Part shown: piece by piece, positions 31,201 to 41,333 of the stretch
How positions within the stretch are numbered: the stretch's first letter is position 1
How the letters are laid out: every line of letters starts with the position of its first letter
Made by a program: the position numbers and the translations under genes
Assembly (NCBI GenBank): GCA_036785325.1
Contig: JAXIVH010000002.1
Location: 10,474,786 to 10,538,785, forward strand
Direction of reading: 5' to 3'
DNA: 64,000 nt
Source: Urophycis tenuis
Lineage: Eukaryota; Chordata; Actinopteri; Gadiformes; Phycidae
Notes under the pieces: model-generated
What the model saw: only the letters and a program-made list of their open reading frames with translations
The model's database searches: none
What the model was told of the DNA's origin: nothing

Positions 31201-32202
31201 TCTGTTCACCAGTATGGAAACAGTGTATTTCACCATTTTTCCCAATGCCATTACGACACCATGAGGGCTCCACACGTGATGTTGTGATTCCAACTCCAAC
31301 AAAAGACAAAAGACAGTAACATGATGAGTATGAAACAAATTTGCTAAATGATTCATTTGGGAGCATTTTTTTCTGAGTAACATGATAGGAAATAATGCAT
31401 ATGCCTTCAGTTGCAAACATTCAAAAAACAATTCATAAAACCTTCACGTTTACACACCAAAATGATATGCGTATTTGTGTTTTGATAGTTAATTAAATTC
31501 ATGAATGAACATCCAAATGAAAGAACATCCAAACCAGATAGCTTATACAGTATAAAACTGTATAATATAATGCAAGACCTGAAAAACACCCAGACTGTAC
31601 ATGTAAATTCAAAGTATGTGGCAAGCACAATGAATACACACACAGACAGTAGGAGGGTCACTGTTCACAGATCAGCACACACTGCGAACTGAACAATAAA
31701 TTAATCAATTATTGTAGAATAAAAAAAATCACAATAAATGACTTAATCAGAAACAACATGTAAACACATTAACCAATGGCATATATTCCGGCCAAAACAT
31801 CAACATTAAGTGAATTGATGCTTGAGGATTCTGACGTACAGTAACTGCGTGTTCACTTGATATGGATGGATCACAGTGGGTTATGTATGCTTTCCAAACT
31901 CAATCTTAAGTGAACGCAGTATGTGGTTGTTTTGGTCGAGAACACTGCAGCGATGGCGGCAGATATGAGAGCTTCTCAGAGCAAAGAGTACACGGCTCAA
32001 GAACATGTTTAAAGTTATTGCCATCATCTCCCTGCACACATTTTGCCCAGACATTAACACTGGTCTTATACAACAAAACAAAAGAACACATCGACATGAT
32101 GTCAGAAAAGCCTTCACTTGCAATAGCAGACATTTGGATGTCTAGAGTTACGTAGACCTTGACGAGAGAGACTAATTTATGCAATTATGCACTAACAAAG
32201 TA
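31201..32202. other. Unassigned, no gene seen
   Basis: AT-rich, single-copy-like DNA upstream of lectin gene 1. No TE or coding signature. Confidence 0.4.
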
Positions 32203-32460
32203 GGACTGCTGGGTCCAAGATTAATGTTGAATTTACATGGAAATATTATGCAAAATAATGTGATTTGCATAATTGAGTATAAATGAAAAGTTGCTGGTGT
32301 GGCCACAGCATGGCTCAACCATGGTTGTATACAACTACGCCTGAGCATACACAATACACTGGCAAACAGGCATAAAATATACACTGACCTCATCTAACTT
32401 CCATCTCACAATAACCTATTTAACAGACATTCTGACTTTAATAATCAAGTTATTTTTTCA
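32203..32460 (+). promoter_or_regulatory. Octamer module upstream of lectin gene 1
   Basis: Related over about 250 bp to 49,500-49,810 and 51,365-51,620. It contains ATTTGCAT (32,263-32,270) and TTATGCAAAA, the POU/octamer motif in both orientations. It lies about 515 bp before the lectin ATG, as in gene 2 (about 545 bp). Conservation across the copies suggests an ancestral promoter-proximal element. That role is inference. Confidence 0.5.
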
Positions 32461-32777
32461 TCATAGCTCAATACTGGACTGCATCGACTCTTTGTGTCTA
32501 TGTGTTAACAAATGCAAATATAATATCCACACATATGTCGTACACACACGTCTATTGGACAAGAAGAGGTCCATGGGAACATTTAAGGAAAACATCACTT
32601 TTGTAAAAATAAAAATAAAAAGCTAAGCTCTTCAGCTCAACAGAGAAAAGGAATACTACAGGTAGGTTTCCTCTGGGCTTAATCAGTTCAATCTTTGAAA
32701 TTCTCCCTTTTAACAAACATTCTTTGATGATTTTACTTGCACATTTTTTTCAGTTTTTTGTTTTGCAGGAATCTGAT

Positions 32778-35700
32778 ATGGAGAACATCATGCTTATGAT
32801 GTTTCTTGTTGGTAAGAAGGCAAAATGTTACTTTTAAACAGTTCATGTATTCAACTGTCGAAAATAATTGAGTGGACTTTAGTTGGAATTTAGTTGTTTT
32901 TTTGTCTTTAGCTGGCAAGTTGTCTTTAGAGGGCTAAAGATGCTACATACACCAATGTCATAGTGTCAAATCACCAATGTCATATCAGTGTGTATCTTGC
33001 CCTGCTTGAAGGAAAAACAGGACACATAGAATGTCTGGGGCTTTTGACCTAAATGGATATAGTCAGCAATTTGTGCTTATTGTGCTGAAAATAGAATGTT
33101 GAATGCATGTCTACTTGTTTTATTAACATTAATTTAACAGATCAACACTGAAGTTTTGAAAAGACTAACTAACAAAATTGCTCAAATCTAGTCATTGTGC
33201 CAACTACGTGAAGCCTGTGTGAACTAGTGCACCCAGCATAATAAAATACACATTTTATAGCATCTAACTATTTAAATCTACCATGAAAGCATGTGACAAC
33301 TAATATTGAGTGCTCCGTCACAGACATATACTGACGCTGCTACTTGCCGGAAAGATAAAGATATAAATAAGGTGAAGAGATAAGATTAAAGGCTGGCAAT
33401 CCTATAGACAATGTAACATGAACAATGACACTAATAAAGGATACTTTGGTTATGTGTATGTTTCTCATGTGCAGTGGCAGCATTCAAACAACAACTGAAC
33501 TTTTTTTCCGGTTAACGGTTAATTGTTAATATCCTTAGTTCGCAGAGGTAAAAACTAAACTTTAATGTTGTCTTTAAAGGCCCAGTGTGTAACTCTCATA
33601 TGTGGACGTCCACCTCTGGTGGTAAAGTAGTGTAGCTAATGGCAGTTTTGCAAATGAGGATGATTATGATAAATCGGTGTGCATTCTTCAACACATCCAT
33701 GTTTTTGGAATGTTTGATTTTGAGGTTGTGTCCCTGTCCGATGACTAAAAGCAGGCTGTTACTCTTTATGAGAAAGTTGGCACCTAAAACGAAACTGTAC
33801 TGATACAATTGGACACATCGTGTCATCAAAAGCAATGTATGTTCACGTTCACGTTCTGTGCAACCTGTGCAATCTGTGTAAACACTTGCTTGTAGCGCCA
33901 ACTGCTATCCAGACAAATGATCAATACATATAGCAGATAGTGATAATTAAGTCTATGAATGTAGTTCACCACTATGGATGCAATAAGAGGAGTGTGTTTG
34001 AGAAATACAAAAGGCTGTTACCTCCACAATGTCCAACATCATGTGCAGTGTCCATGGTAACTAAGGTAAAGATAAGATAGGTTGGACTTTAGTGTAATTC
34101 AAAATAATTTAAAATGATAATCACTGCATATGTGCACAGTTCTATTCAGCTTCATTATTTGTAATTATTTTATTGACCGGGGGAAAAACAAACACAGCAA
34201 GCAACAAACAACCACGTCCAATGTAAAAGGGCTTTTACTTACATGTACATTTACAGACTAAATTACTCAATACAATTCATGAATCTCTCAAAGAACGTCA
34301 TCACTTGACACTTGGCTGCTCAATGCTGTTGTAGACCATCATTTTGGCGGTACCTACTTGCACCTTACACAAGACAGGCCAGTGCAGGCCACCATAGTGG
34401 TTGAAAGCAGAGGGCTGAAGGGGGATTCAGCTGATTGCAATCTGCAACCTCACTCCCAGTGGCCATTTTAACACAATTTAACACACTGGACCCTTAAGGA
34501 TGCTTGGGATTTTTATTCAGAATTTTTTTTTAAATTTAATTTAACCTATTAAGCATTATATTATCTTCAAGTCATAATGACATCCCCTGCTTATGCCAAT
34601 GTTATGAATTCATATAGGATCCTACATTACTACAAGTCACACTGTGCAGGACATGGAATATCACTTTGTCAACATCCCAAAGAACTGGTTTGATGCTCAG
34701 AGCTACTGCGAAATACATCACACAGACCTGGCCACCATCCGAGACCTGATGGACCTCAACGCAGTGAAAATGTTGCCACTTGGTCCCCTGTCATGGATTG
34801 GACTGTTTGATCGCCTCAAACGCTGGAAGTATTCTTCTGAATTGATGGTCGATTGGCCTTGGAATAAAACTAATTACGTCAACTGGGCTTCAGGGCAACC
34901 ATCGAATGATGGTGGAGAGGAGTTCTGTGTGATGATGACTCATGACGGCTCATGGGATGATCACAACTGTTTATTGAATGAACATTTTGTGTGTCAAGGA
35001 GGTAAGAACTAATTAATATGATGTTACTTTAAATACTCTATAACCTGCCCAGAGACAAACATGCACTTGCACTCACCATGTTTGTATGTCTTTCACAGTT
35101 CTGTGTAATCAATTATTTTACAGGATTTTGTTTTGTTTTGTAATTTAGATGATGGATATGTGTTTGCTGACCAAGCACTATCATGGTCAGCTGCCAGGAA
35201 GCACTGCAGGAAAAATCACAAGGGCATGGCCATCATTACTAATTCATCTATGAACCAACTGGTTCTCCAAACAACTGGAGGGCAGCCTGTTTGGATTGGA
35301 CTCTACAGGAATCCCTGGAGGTGGTCTGGAAATGTGTTTTCAACATTCAGGCACTGGGCACCAACACAGCCTGATAATTTCAACTCTAATGAATATTGTG
35401 CCATTTTGATGCCAAATGGGCATTGGCAAGATGAAAATTGTTTGTTAGAAATTCCATTTGTCTGCCATGGAGGTAAGTGTGTTAGTTATCAATAAAGAAA
35501 GTAAAAAAATATGGTGTAGACACATGATGAACGTAAACAAATTAATTGGATTGTCTGTATGTCCGTCTAGCTGAAAAAAAGACGGCCACAAAAATTAAGT
35601 TCAAGTTTCAGACAAATGCTGACATGACAAAGGTGGACATCAAGGCCCAAATCTTAGTTCAGGTATCTATCTACCCATCCATTCCGTCTATCTTTCTGTC

Positions 35701-35885
35701 TGTCTGTGTATGATTGACCATTGGTTCTTCATGTCTAGTTGCACAAAGTCCTGCTGACCCATGGAGTCACCGACATCATCCTGAGCTGGGAGAAGGAGCC
35801 GACCCCCACGAGGAATGACAGTATGCCACGAGAGGACTATAGCAGTGGCAATGCCAATACCACTTACTCTTGTTGTGCACCATAA
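32778..35885 (+). CDS. C-type lectin gene 1, two CTLDs (CLEC20A/mannose receptor-like)
   Basis: Five coding exons: 32,778-32,811; 34,618-35,001; 35,149-35,472; 35,571-35,662; 35,739-35,885 (TAA). All borders are GT-AG, phases 1-1-1-0, for 326 residues. MENIMLMMFLVG is a short signal peptide. CTLD1 (exon 2) has YHFV..WFDAQSYC, WIGLF, QPSNDGGEE and GSWDDHNC. CTLD2 (exon 3) has WSAARKHC, WIGLY, RHWAPTQPDNF and HWQDENC. CTLD2 therefore keeps a QPD galactose-type triplet, while CTLD1 has QPS, so its sugar binding is doubtful. The tail (KFKFQTN..KVDIKAQILVQ, then LTHGVTDIILSWEKEP) is seen in fish CLEC20A-like proteins. There is no transmembrane span, so it is likely secreted. A 5' exon with donor CTACAG/GTAGGT (about 32,660) probably precedes it. 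The family name is by recall. Confidence 0.85.
33578..34493. mobile_element. TTAA-flanked MITE-like element in lectin intron 1
   Basis: Ends AGGCCCAGTGTGTAA and TTAACACACTGGACCC form imperfect inverted repeats. Each is flanked by TTAA (33,574-33,577 and 34,494-34,497), the target preferred by piggyBac-type transposases. The 916-bp body has no transposase. A reverse-oriented relative lies at 47,529-48,459, and a further end lies at 48,741. Confidence 0.7.
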
Positions 35886-36249
35886 ATGTCACGATACTTT
35901 AACTTGTAATGTTAAAGTATATACTTTAAAATGTTTGTATTTTTAACTGAATAATTTATTTCTGAATTCAGGGATGATTCTGGGATCAGACCTTTAGGTG
36001 GGCTCAGCGGCCTCACTCATTTCCCTGTAATGGATACATTCATATGTTTATGGATACATAACACATTTTAATTAGCAAAAACAGTACTGTTGACGAATAA
36101 CTAGGAACAGTTACCACACCACACTACATTTCTTAAGAAAATGGAATATGTGGTTTGCAAAAACTACACCTTCAGAAGCAACCTAATTATTCGGGTGGTC
36201 TTGCATAATAATAGCTCAGAATGTACAATCACAGATTAGAATAGAAATT

Positions 36250-36400
36250 CACGTGTTTTAGATAATACACCCCAGGAGATGAGCCTCAAACATGGACTCA
36301 CTCAGATGACAGCAGCAGCACCCCATTTGTACAACCACCACAGACTAGTACCACCCCAGGAAATGAGCCTCACACACAGACTCATCAACAGATAATATGT
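36250..36400 (+). other. Candidate alternative last exon with an internal repeat
   Basis: After a GTGTTTTAG acceptor-like site, a phase-compatible frame (continuing the G left by phase-1 exons) reads DNTPQEMSLKHGL, then about 28 residues later PPQEMSLTHRLINR and TAA. The DNA repeat is CCCCAGGARATGAGCCTCA, twice. It lies about 370 bp after lectin gene 1. An alternative frame is Thr/Pro-rich. Either a lost mucin-like stalk exon or chance. Confidence 0.25.
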
Positions 36401-36737
36401 TTTTTTTTCTGCATTAAAATATCTAAAAATTAATACATCTGTGTTATACTGAATATATTTTTGATTTGTGTATTTACATGATCCACATTTGTTTTCCAAA
36501 ATGTTCAAATCCAGATTAGTACTTTTATTTACGGTTATGGTCCCTTACATTTGGTTGCATGTCAATGCCGCCATATGTACTTTATCCCCAACTTCCAGGG
36601 GTAAAGCACAACAGTAAAGCCATAATTCATATAGCAGTGATCTTGCTTACTACAACATTTTAATTGAACAAGTGTGCAGTGTCCCACACATATATTTTTC
36701 TTGGATGCGAAATTTTTCAATGACATATTTGTATTCG

Positions 36738-36740
<3 letters not shown>

Positions 36741-36810
<70 letters not shown>
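36741..36810. repeat. (GA)n microsatellite
   Basis: 35 GA units without interruption. Confidence 0.98.
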
Positions 36811-36812
<2 letters not shown>

Positions 36813-37176
36813 AGCATCCACAAACAATACCTTACTCTTTTTTATGGATAAAATCGTATTTAATTTTAGAGCTACGTAAGCTACACAACATATCTCACCA
36901 ACACACTTACAACAGAGCCAGCTGTGAAGTGCTGCTGCTCTCACTCTGAATCAACACATTGTTATTGATTTTTCCAACAACAATCCAACAACAAAGACAA
37001 GACGGCCGGATTCATAAAGTGAATTGATTTGGAGTTCACAAATCAGTATGAGGGAAGCTTTCTAAACAGCGATTGCGACAATTCCATTACCATGCTATTT
37101 CATAATATAACATATGTAAGAGATACCAACATACATTACTTGATGTCACAATAGACCCTGTGTCGATATGAAAGTC

Positions 37177-38065
37177 ATGGCGAAGTTTAGCCCACCAAGT
37201 GAGTTAAGGTTTGAGAGCCCAACAGAATGGCCAGAGTGGAAACAGAGATTTTGTCGCTACTGGCTAGCTAAAACTTAGCGAAAATGACGGCGAGATTCAA
37301 GTAACTGCACTTATCTATGCAATGGGCAGTGAAGATGAGAAGATATTCAGTTCATTTGAGAGAGGACGATGATAAGAAGGACTTTGATGTGGTCATGAAA
37401 AAGTTTGAAGAATACTTTATTCCATGAAACAATATCATACATGAGCGTGCATTTTTCTACCAACGGTGTCAGCAACCCAGAGAAACAGTGGATATGTACA
37501 TTAGGGCATTATATGAATTTGCAGAGCATTGTCACAGCCACGAGGGATGAGCATATAAGGGATCGCCTTGTAGTAGGAATAGCAGACAATGAGCATTTCC
37601 CGCCAGTTCCAGCTCAAAGTGGACCTGACGCTTGCACAGGTGATTGAACGTGTGGACCAGGTAGAGATGGTAATGGGACATGTCAATTTTCAAGCCAACA
37701 GACTGGACACTCAGCTGGCCAACATTAATGCTGTCAAGCGGAAAGACGGACAGTATAGAAAAAAGGGTTGGGAGAACATGAGACACGAGAACAGCAGCCA
37801 AGGAGCTGCTGTTCTCACATCTCAGGAGTGTGGAAGGTGTGGTACGCCACAAAACTCTGATGAAAAACATTGCCCTGCATTTAAACGTAAGTGCAATAGA
37901 TGGACATTAGGAACATAAATGTTAGTCTAAAGCAGTCAGAGAAGTAACAAGTGAACAGCCTGAACAAACATACTTCATTGGAGCAGTTGACAGGGAGGAT
38001 AAATAAAAGACCTGGCCTGTAGGCTTATCCATAAAGAATGTGGTAGTAACCTTTAACATTGACAC
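37177..38065 (+). pseudogene. Gypsy element 2 gag and start of protease
   Basis: ATG at 37,177 begins MAKFSPPSELRFESPTEWPEWKQRF, cut here for brevity, the classic N-terminus of this fish gypsy Gag. Stops follow within 30 residues. Later frames read RDEHIRDRLVVGIAD, LKVDLTLAQVIERVDQVEMV and a zinc knuckle CGRCGTPQNSDEKHCPAF. The protease start is NIDTG, after which a LINE begins. Confidence 0.85.
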
Positions 38066-38079
38066 AGGACGCAGTTCAT

Positions 38080-39599
38080 GCTGGTCAGAATGCTGTTCAT
38101 CGCCTTCAGCTCAGCATTCAATACAATCATCCCCCAGCAGCTCATTCACAAACTGGACCAGCTGGGACTCAACACCTCCCTGTGCAACTGCCTGCTGGAC
38201 TTCCTGACGGGGAGACCACAGGCAGTTAGGGTCGGCAGCAGCAACTCCGGCAGCATCACATTGAACACAAGGGCCCCCCAAGGATGTGTGCTTAGCCCCC
38301 TCCTCTTTACTCTGCTGACCCACGACTGCACACCAACATCCAGCTCCAACATCTTCATCAAGTTTGCAGACGACACGACTGTGTTCGGTCTCATCAACAA
38401 CGGCGATGAGACAATCTACAGGAGTGAGGTGAACAGGCTGGCTACGTGGTGCAAGGACAACAATCTCCATCTGAATGTGAAGAAGACGAAGGAGACTGTG
38501 GACTTCAGGAGAATGCACACACAGCATGCTCCACTGATCATCGACGATGCTGCAGTGGAGAGGAGAGGTGAGCAGCAACAAGTTCCTGGGTGTGCACATC
38601 TCCGAAGACCTGTCCTTGAGCCACAACACTACATCACTGGCCAAAAAAGAGAAGAGCTGGGGCCTCGTCCCTCATTATGCACACGTTTTACAGAGGCACC
38701 ATCAAGAGCCTCCTGACCAGCTGCATCACTGTGTGGTACGGTGCCTGCACCGTGTCCTGCCGCAAGACTCTGCAATGCATAGTGAGAGCTGCTGAGATCA
38801 TTGGTGTCTCTCTTCCCCCCTACTGGACATTTACACCACCTGCCTCACCAGCAAAGCCATCAGGATTGCAGGTGACCCCACCCACCCATCCCACAGCATC
38901 TTCAGCCTTCTGCCATCAGAGAGGAGACAGCGGAGTCTCCGGGCCAGATCCAGGGTCAAAGACATTTTCTTTCACCAGGCGGTCCAGAGGCTCAACTCCT
39001 TCCCTGCTCTCCCCCTGCCCCTCCTACCTCCTCTGCCCCCTGCCACAGACTCTAACCTCACACCCACCCGCATCCCCCCGCAGCATCTGACCTCATATCA
39101 TCTCCCTCCCACCACCACTCACAAACTTTGAACTTTGACTCAGGGACTGCACACTCCACTTTGCCACTTTCCAGTATTTGCACCTGAAGTCTATGAATGT
39201 TCTCATTCATCCAGGTCATGTTTAATCCGGCCAACAGTTAAATCGAACGCAACTGGACTTAGATTTGTCTTTGAAGACGTTTCGCCTCTTATCCAAGCGG
39301 CTTCATCAGACTGATAAGTTACGAACTGATGAAGCCGCATGGATAAGAGGCGAAACGTCTTCAAAGACAAATCTAAGTCCAGTTGCGTTCGATTTAACTG
39401 TTGGCCGGATTATTTGCACCTTGCACTACTAAAATGCACTACCTCACTTTCACTTTTGTATTTCGTATTTGTGTTGTCAGTACACTGTTTGTCTGTCTGA
39501 TTTTTCGTTTTTGCACCGTAGGTCTGAGAGGACTGTAATTTCATCTGTGCTATATGCCTGGCATGTAGCATATTTGACAATAAAGTTACTTGAACTTGA
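38080..39599 (+). pseudogene. LINE family D, copy 2, inside gypsy protease
   Basis: A 5'-truncated copy starts at the motif A region (MLFIAFSSAFNTIIPQQL, with the catalytic Asp replaced by Ala). It continues through APQGCVLSPLLFTL, IKFADDTTVFGLI and frameshifted C-terminal parts to the GACAATAAAGTTACTTGAA tail. The gypsy frame breaks after ATTGACACAGGA and resumes as GAGCTGACGCTACC, giving GADATIIDQ of protease. The insertion is therefore within the active-site motif. Confidence 0.88.
39185..39410. mobile_element. Foldback insertion with hammerhead-like arms
   Basis: Two 86-bp arms (39,224-39,309 and 39,326-39,411) are complementary with about one mismatch and a 16-base loop. The insertion is flanked by TATTTGCACC on both sides (39,175-39,184 and 39,411-39,420), a 10-bp target duplication in the tail of LINE D. 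Each arm contains CTGATGAAGCC, then a short GCC/GGC stem, then GAAACGTC, the core arrangement of a hammerhead ribozyme as found in Penelope-like elements. Catalysis is not shown. Confidence 0.75.
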
Positions 39600-41277
39600 G
39601 GAGCTGACGCTACCATTATCGATCAGGGGACATTCAAAAAGATGAGTCCTAAAATAAAGATAGGGCCTCCAGACACACGCCTTGTAAGCCCAGGGGGCAA
39701 TCCCAATTGAGGAAAAAAAGTTTTATTTTAAGGTGTATGTGATAGATGCAACAAGCTGCTTATCAGGCCATCAGGAAGCAGTGAAAATGGGTCCAGTGAA
39801 GAGGATGGATGCCAGGTGGATAACCCTGCCACTGGTACCACTGGTGAAAAACTGCAACGGAACTGCAACGTATGGAGGATGAGATGGAGGATAATTGTAA
39901 AAGTAACACAGCCGACTGAATGGTGCTCCTCTATGGTGCTGGTGCTTAAACCTGACAGAAGGGAGGTCCGCCTCTGTGCAGACCTCAGGAAGCTGAATAA
40001 AGCAGTGAGAAAGGAGAAGTATGCCCTACCCACAGCGGAGAAAATAATTGCCAAGGCTTGCTAGTTCAAATGTTTTCATGTCATTAGATGCAGCAAGTGG
40101 ATTTTACAAAATTACCTTGCATGAAGAGAGCAGGAAGCTCACTACGTTCATAACTCTGTTTGTGAGATAAGCCTTCCGCCATCTTCCCTTCAGAATAACA
40201 TCTGGAAATTGAGGAAAATGATGAGTGAGAGATGAGATTGAGAAATGAGATTCTGGCCAGCCTGGAAGGGACCAAGATTTTTATGGACGATATCTTAATT
40301 CATGCTGAGACTGAGGAGCAACATGACAGATGCCTATCAGAAGTGCTAAAAGGTAATCAAGGCAACAGGGCTCAAGCTAAATAAGGCCAAGTACAAGTTC
40401 AAACAGACAGGTTTGTTTCCTGGGTCACTTAATTGATGAGAAAGGGGTCAGGGCTGATCCAAGCAAGGTGACGGGAATAGGGAACTTTACACAGGCACAA
40501 AACGTGACAGAGCTCAAAAGATTCTTAGGGATGGTTAATTATTTAGCCAAGTTCGTCCCAGAGCTGTTAACAGTGCCCCAGCCACTGTACAAGCTACTGA
40601 AGGGAGACAGAGAGTGGACGTGGGGGCCTGCACAGTGCAAAGCATTTGGGAATTTAAAGACTGCATTAGCCGAAGGCCCGGTACTTACCTTCTACGATGC
40701 CAACAAGCCCACTATTGTGTCAGCAGATGCCATCAGCTACGGGCTGGGTGGTGTTTTACTCCAGCATGATGGAGATCACTAGAAACCCATGGCCTACTGC
40801 TCCAGATGATTAAGTGATGCCGAAAAAAGGTATGTGCAGATTGGGCCAGTGAATGTTTTGACAAAGAACTATATAGATTGGACAGCTTTAGGCTTGTTAC
40901 TGATCACAAACCATTGGTTCCTCTCATCAAGGACTTGTCATAGCAGAGCATGCACCAGGCAAAACATTAGCAGTGGCAGACCGCTAATGTGAGGGGGATG
41001 GGGTCTATCATGAGGAGGTGGCAGCACACATTGAGGCTGTCATGAGCCAGGTACCAGCCACACCACACCAAATGGTAGAGCTAAAACAGCACACAGCAAA
41101 TGACTGGCAGATCCAGACAGTCATAGGGTTCAAGTGGATGGCCTGATTTTGAAGCCAGTCAAAGACTTCTATAAAGTGAGAGGAGAACTATCTGAGGTAG
41201 ATGATTTAGTCATTAGAGGCAAACTCATTGTTATTCCCACAGTAAAGAGGGAAGTCATCTTAAAGAGAATTCATGAC

Positions 41278-41278
<1 letters not shown>
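39600..41278 (+). pseudogene. Gypsy element 2 protease end, RT and RNase H
   Basis: Protease resumes with GADATIIDQGTFKKMSP. RT pieces: PTEWCSSMVLVLKPDRREVR, CADLRKLNKAVRKEKYALP and DAASGFYKITLHEESRKLT. A damaged catalytic region near 40,280 reads FMDDILIHAE in a shifted frame. The connection and RNase H parts are FLGMVNYLAKFVPELL and PTIVSADAISYGLGGVLLQ. Part of RNase H is deleted. It ends at VILKRIHD, where LINE E begins. Confidence 0.85.

Positions 41279-41330
<52 letters not shown>
41277..41330. repeat. (AAT)n tract, tail of LINE E
   Basis: About 18 AAT units. On the minus strand this is the (ATT)n 3' tail of the LINE that follows. Confidence 0.95.

Positions 41331-41333
<3 letters not shown>

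Noticed and set aside
36674..36949. Frames with Glu-Arg and Ser-Leu repeats
   Set aside because: Translation of the GA microsatellite.
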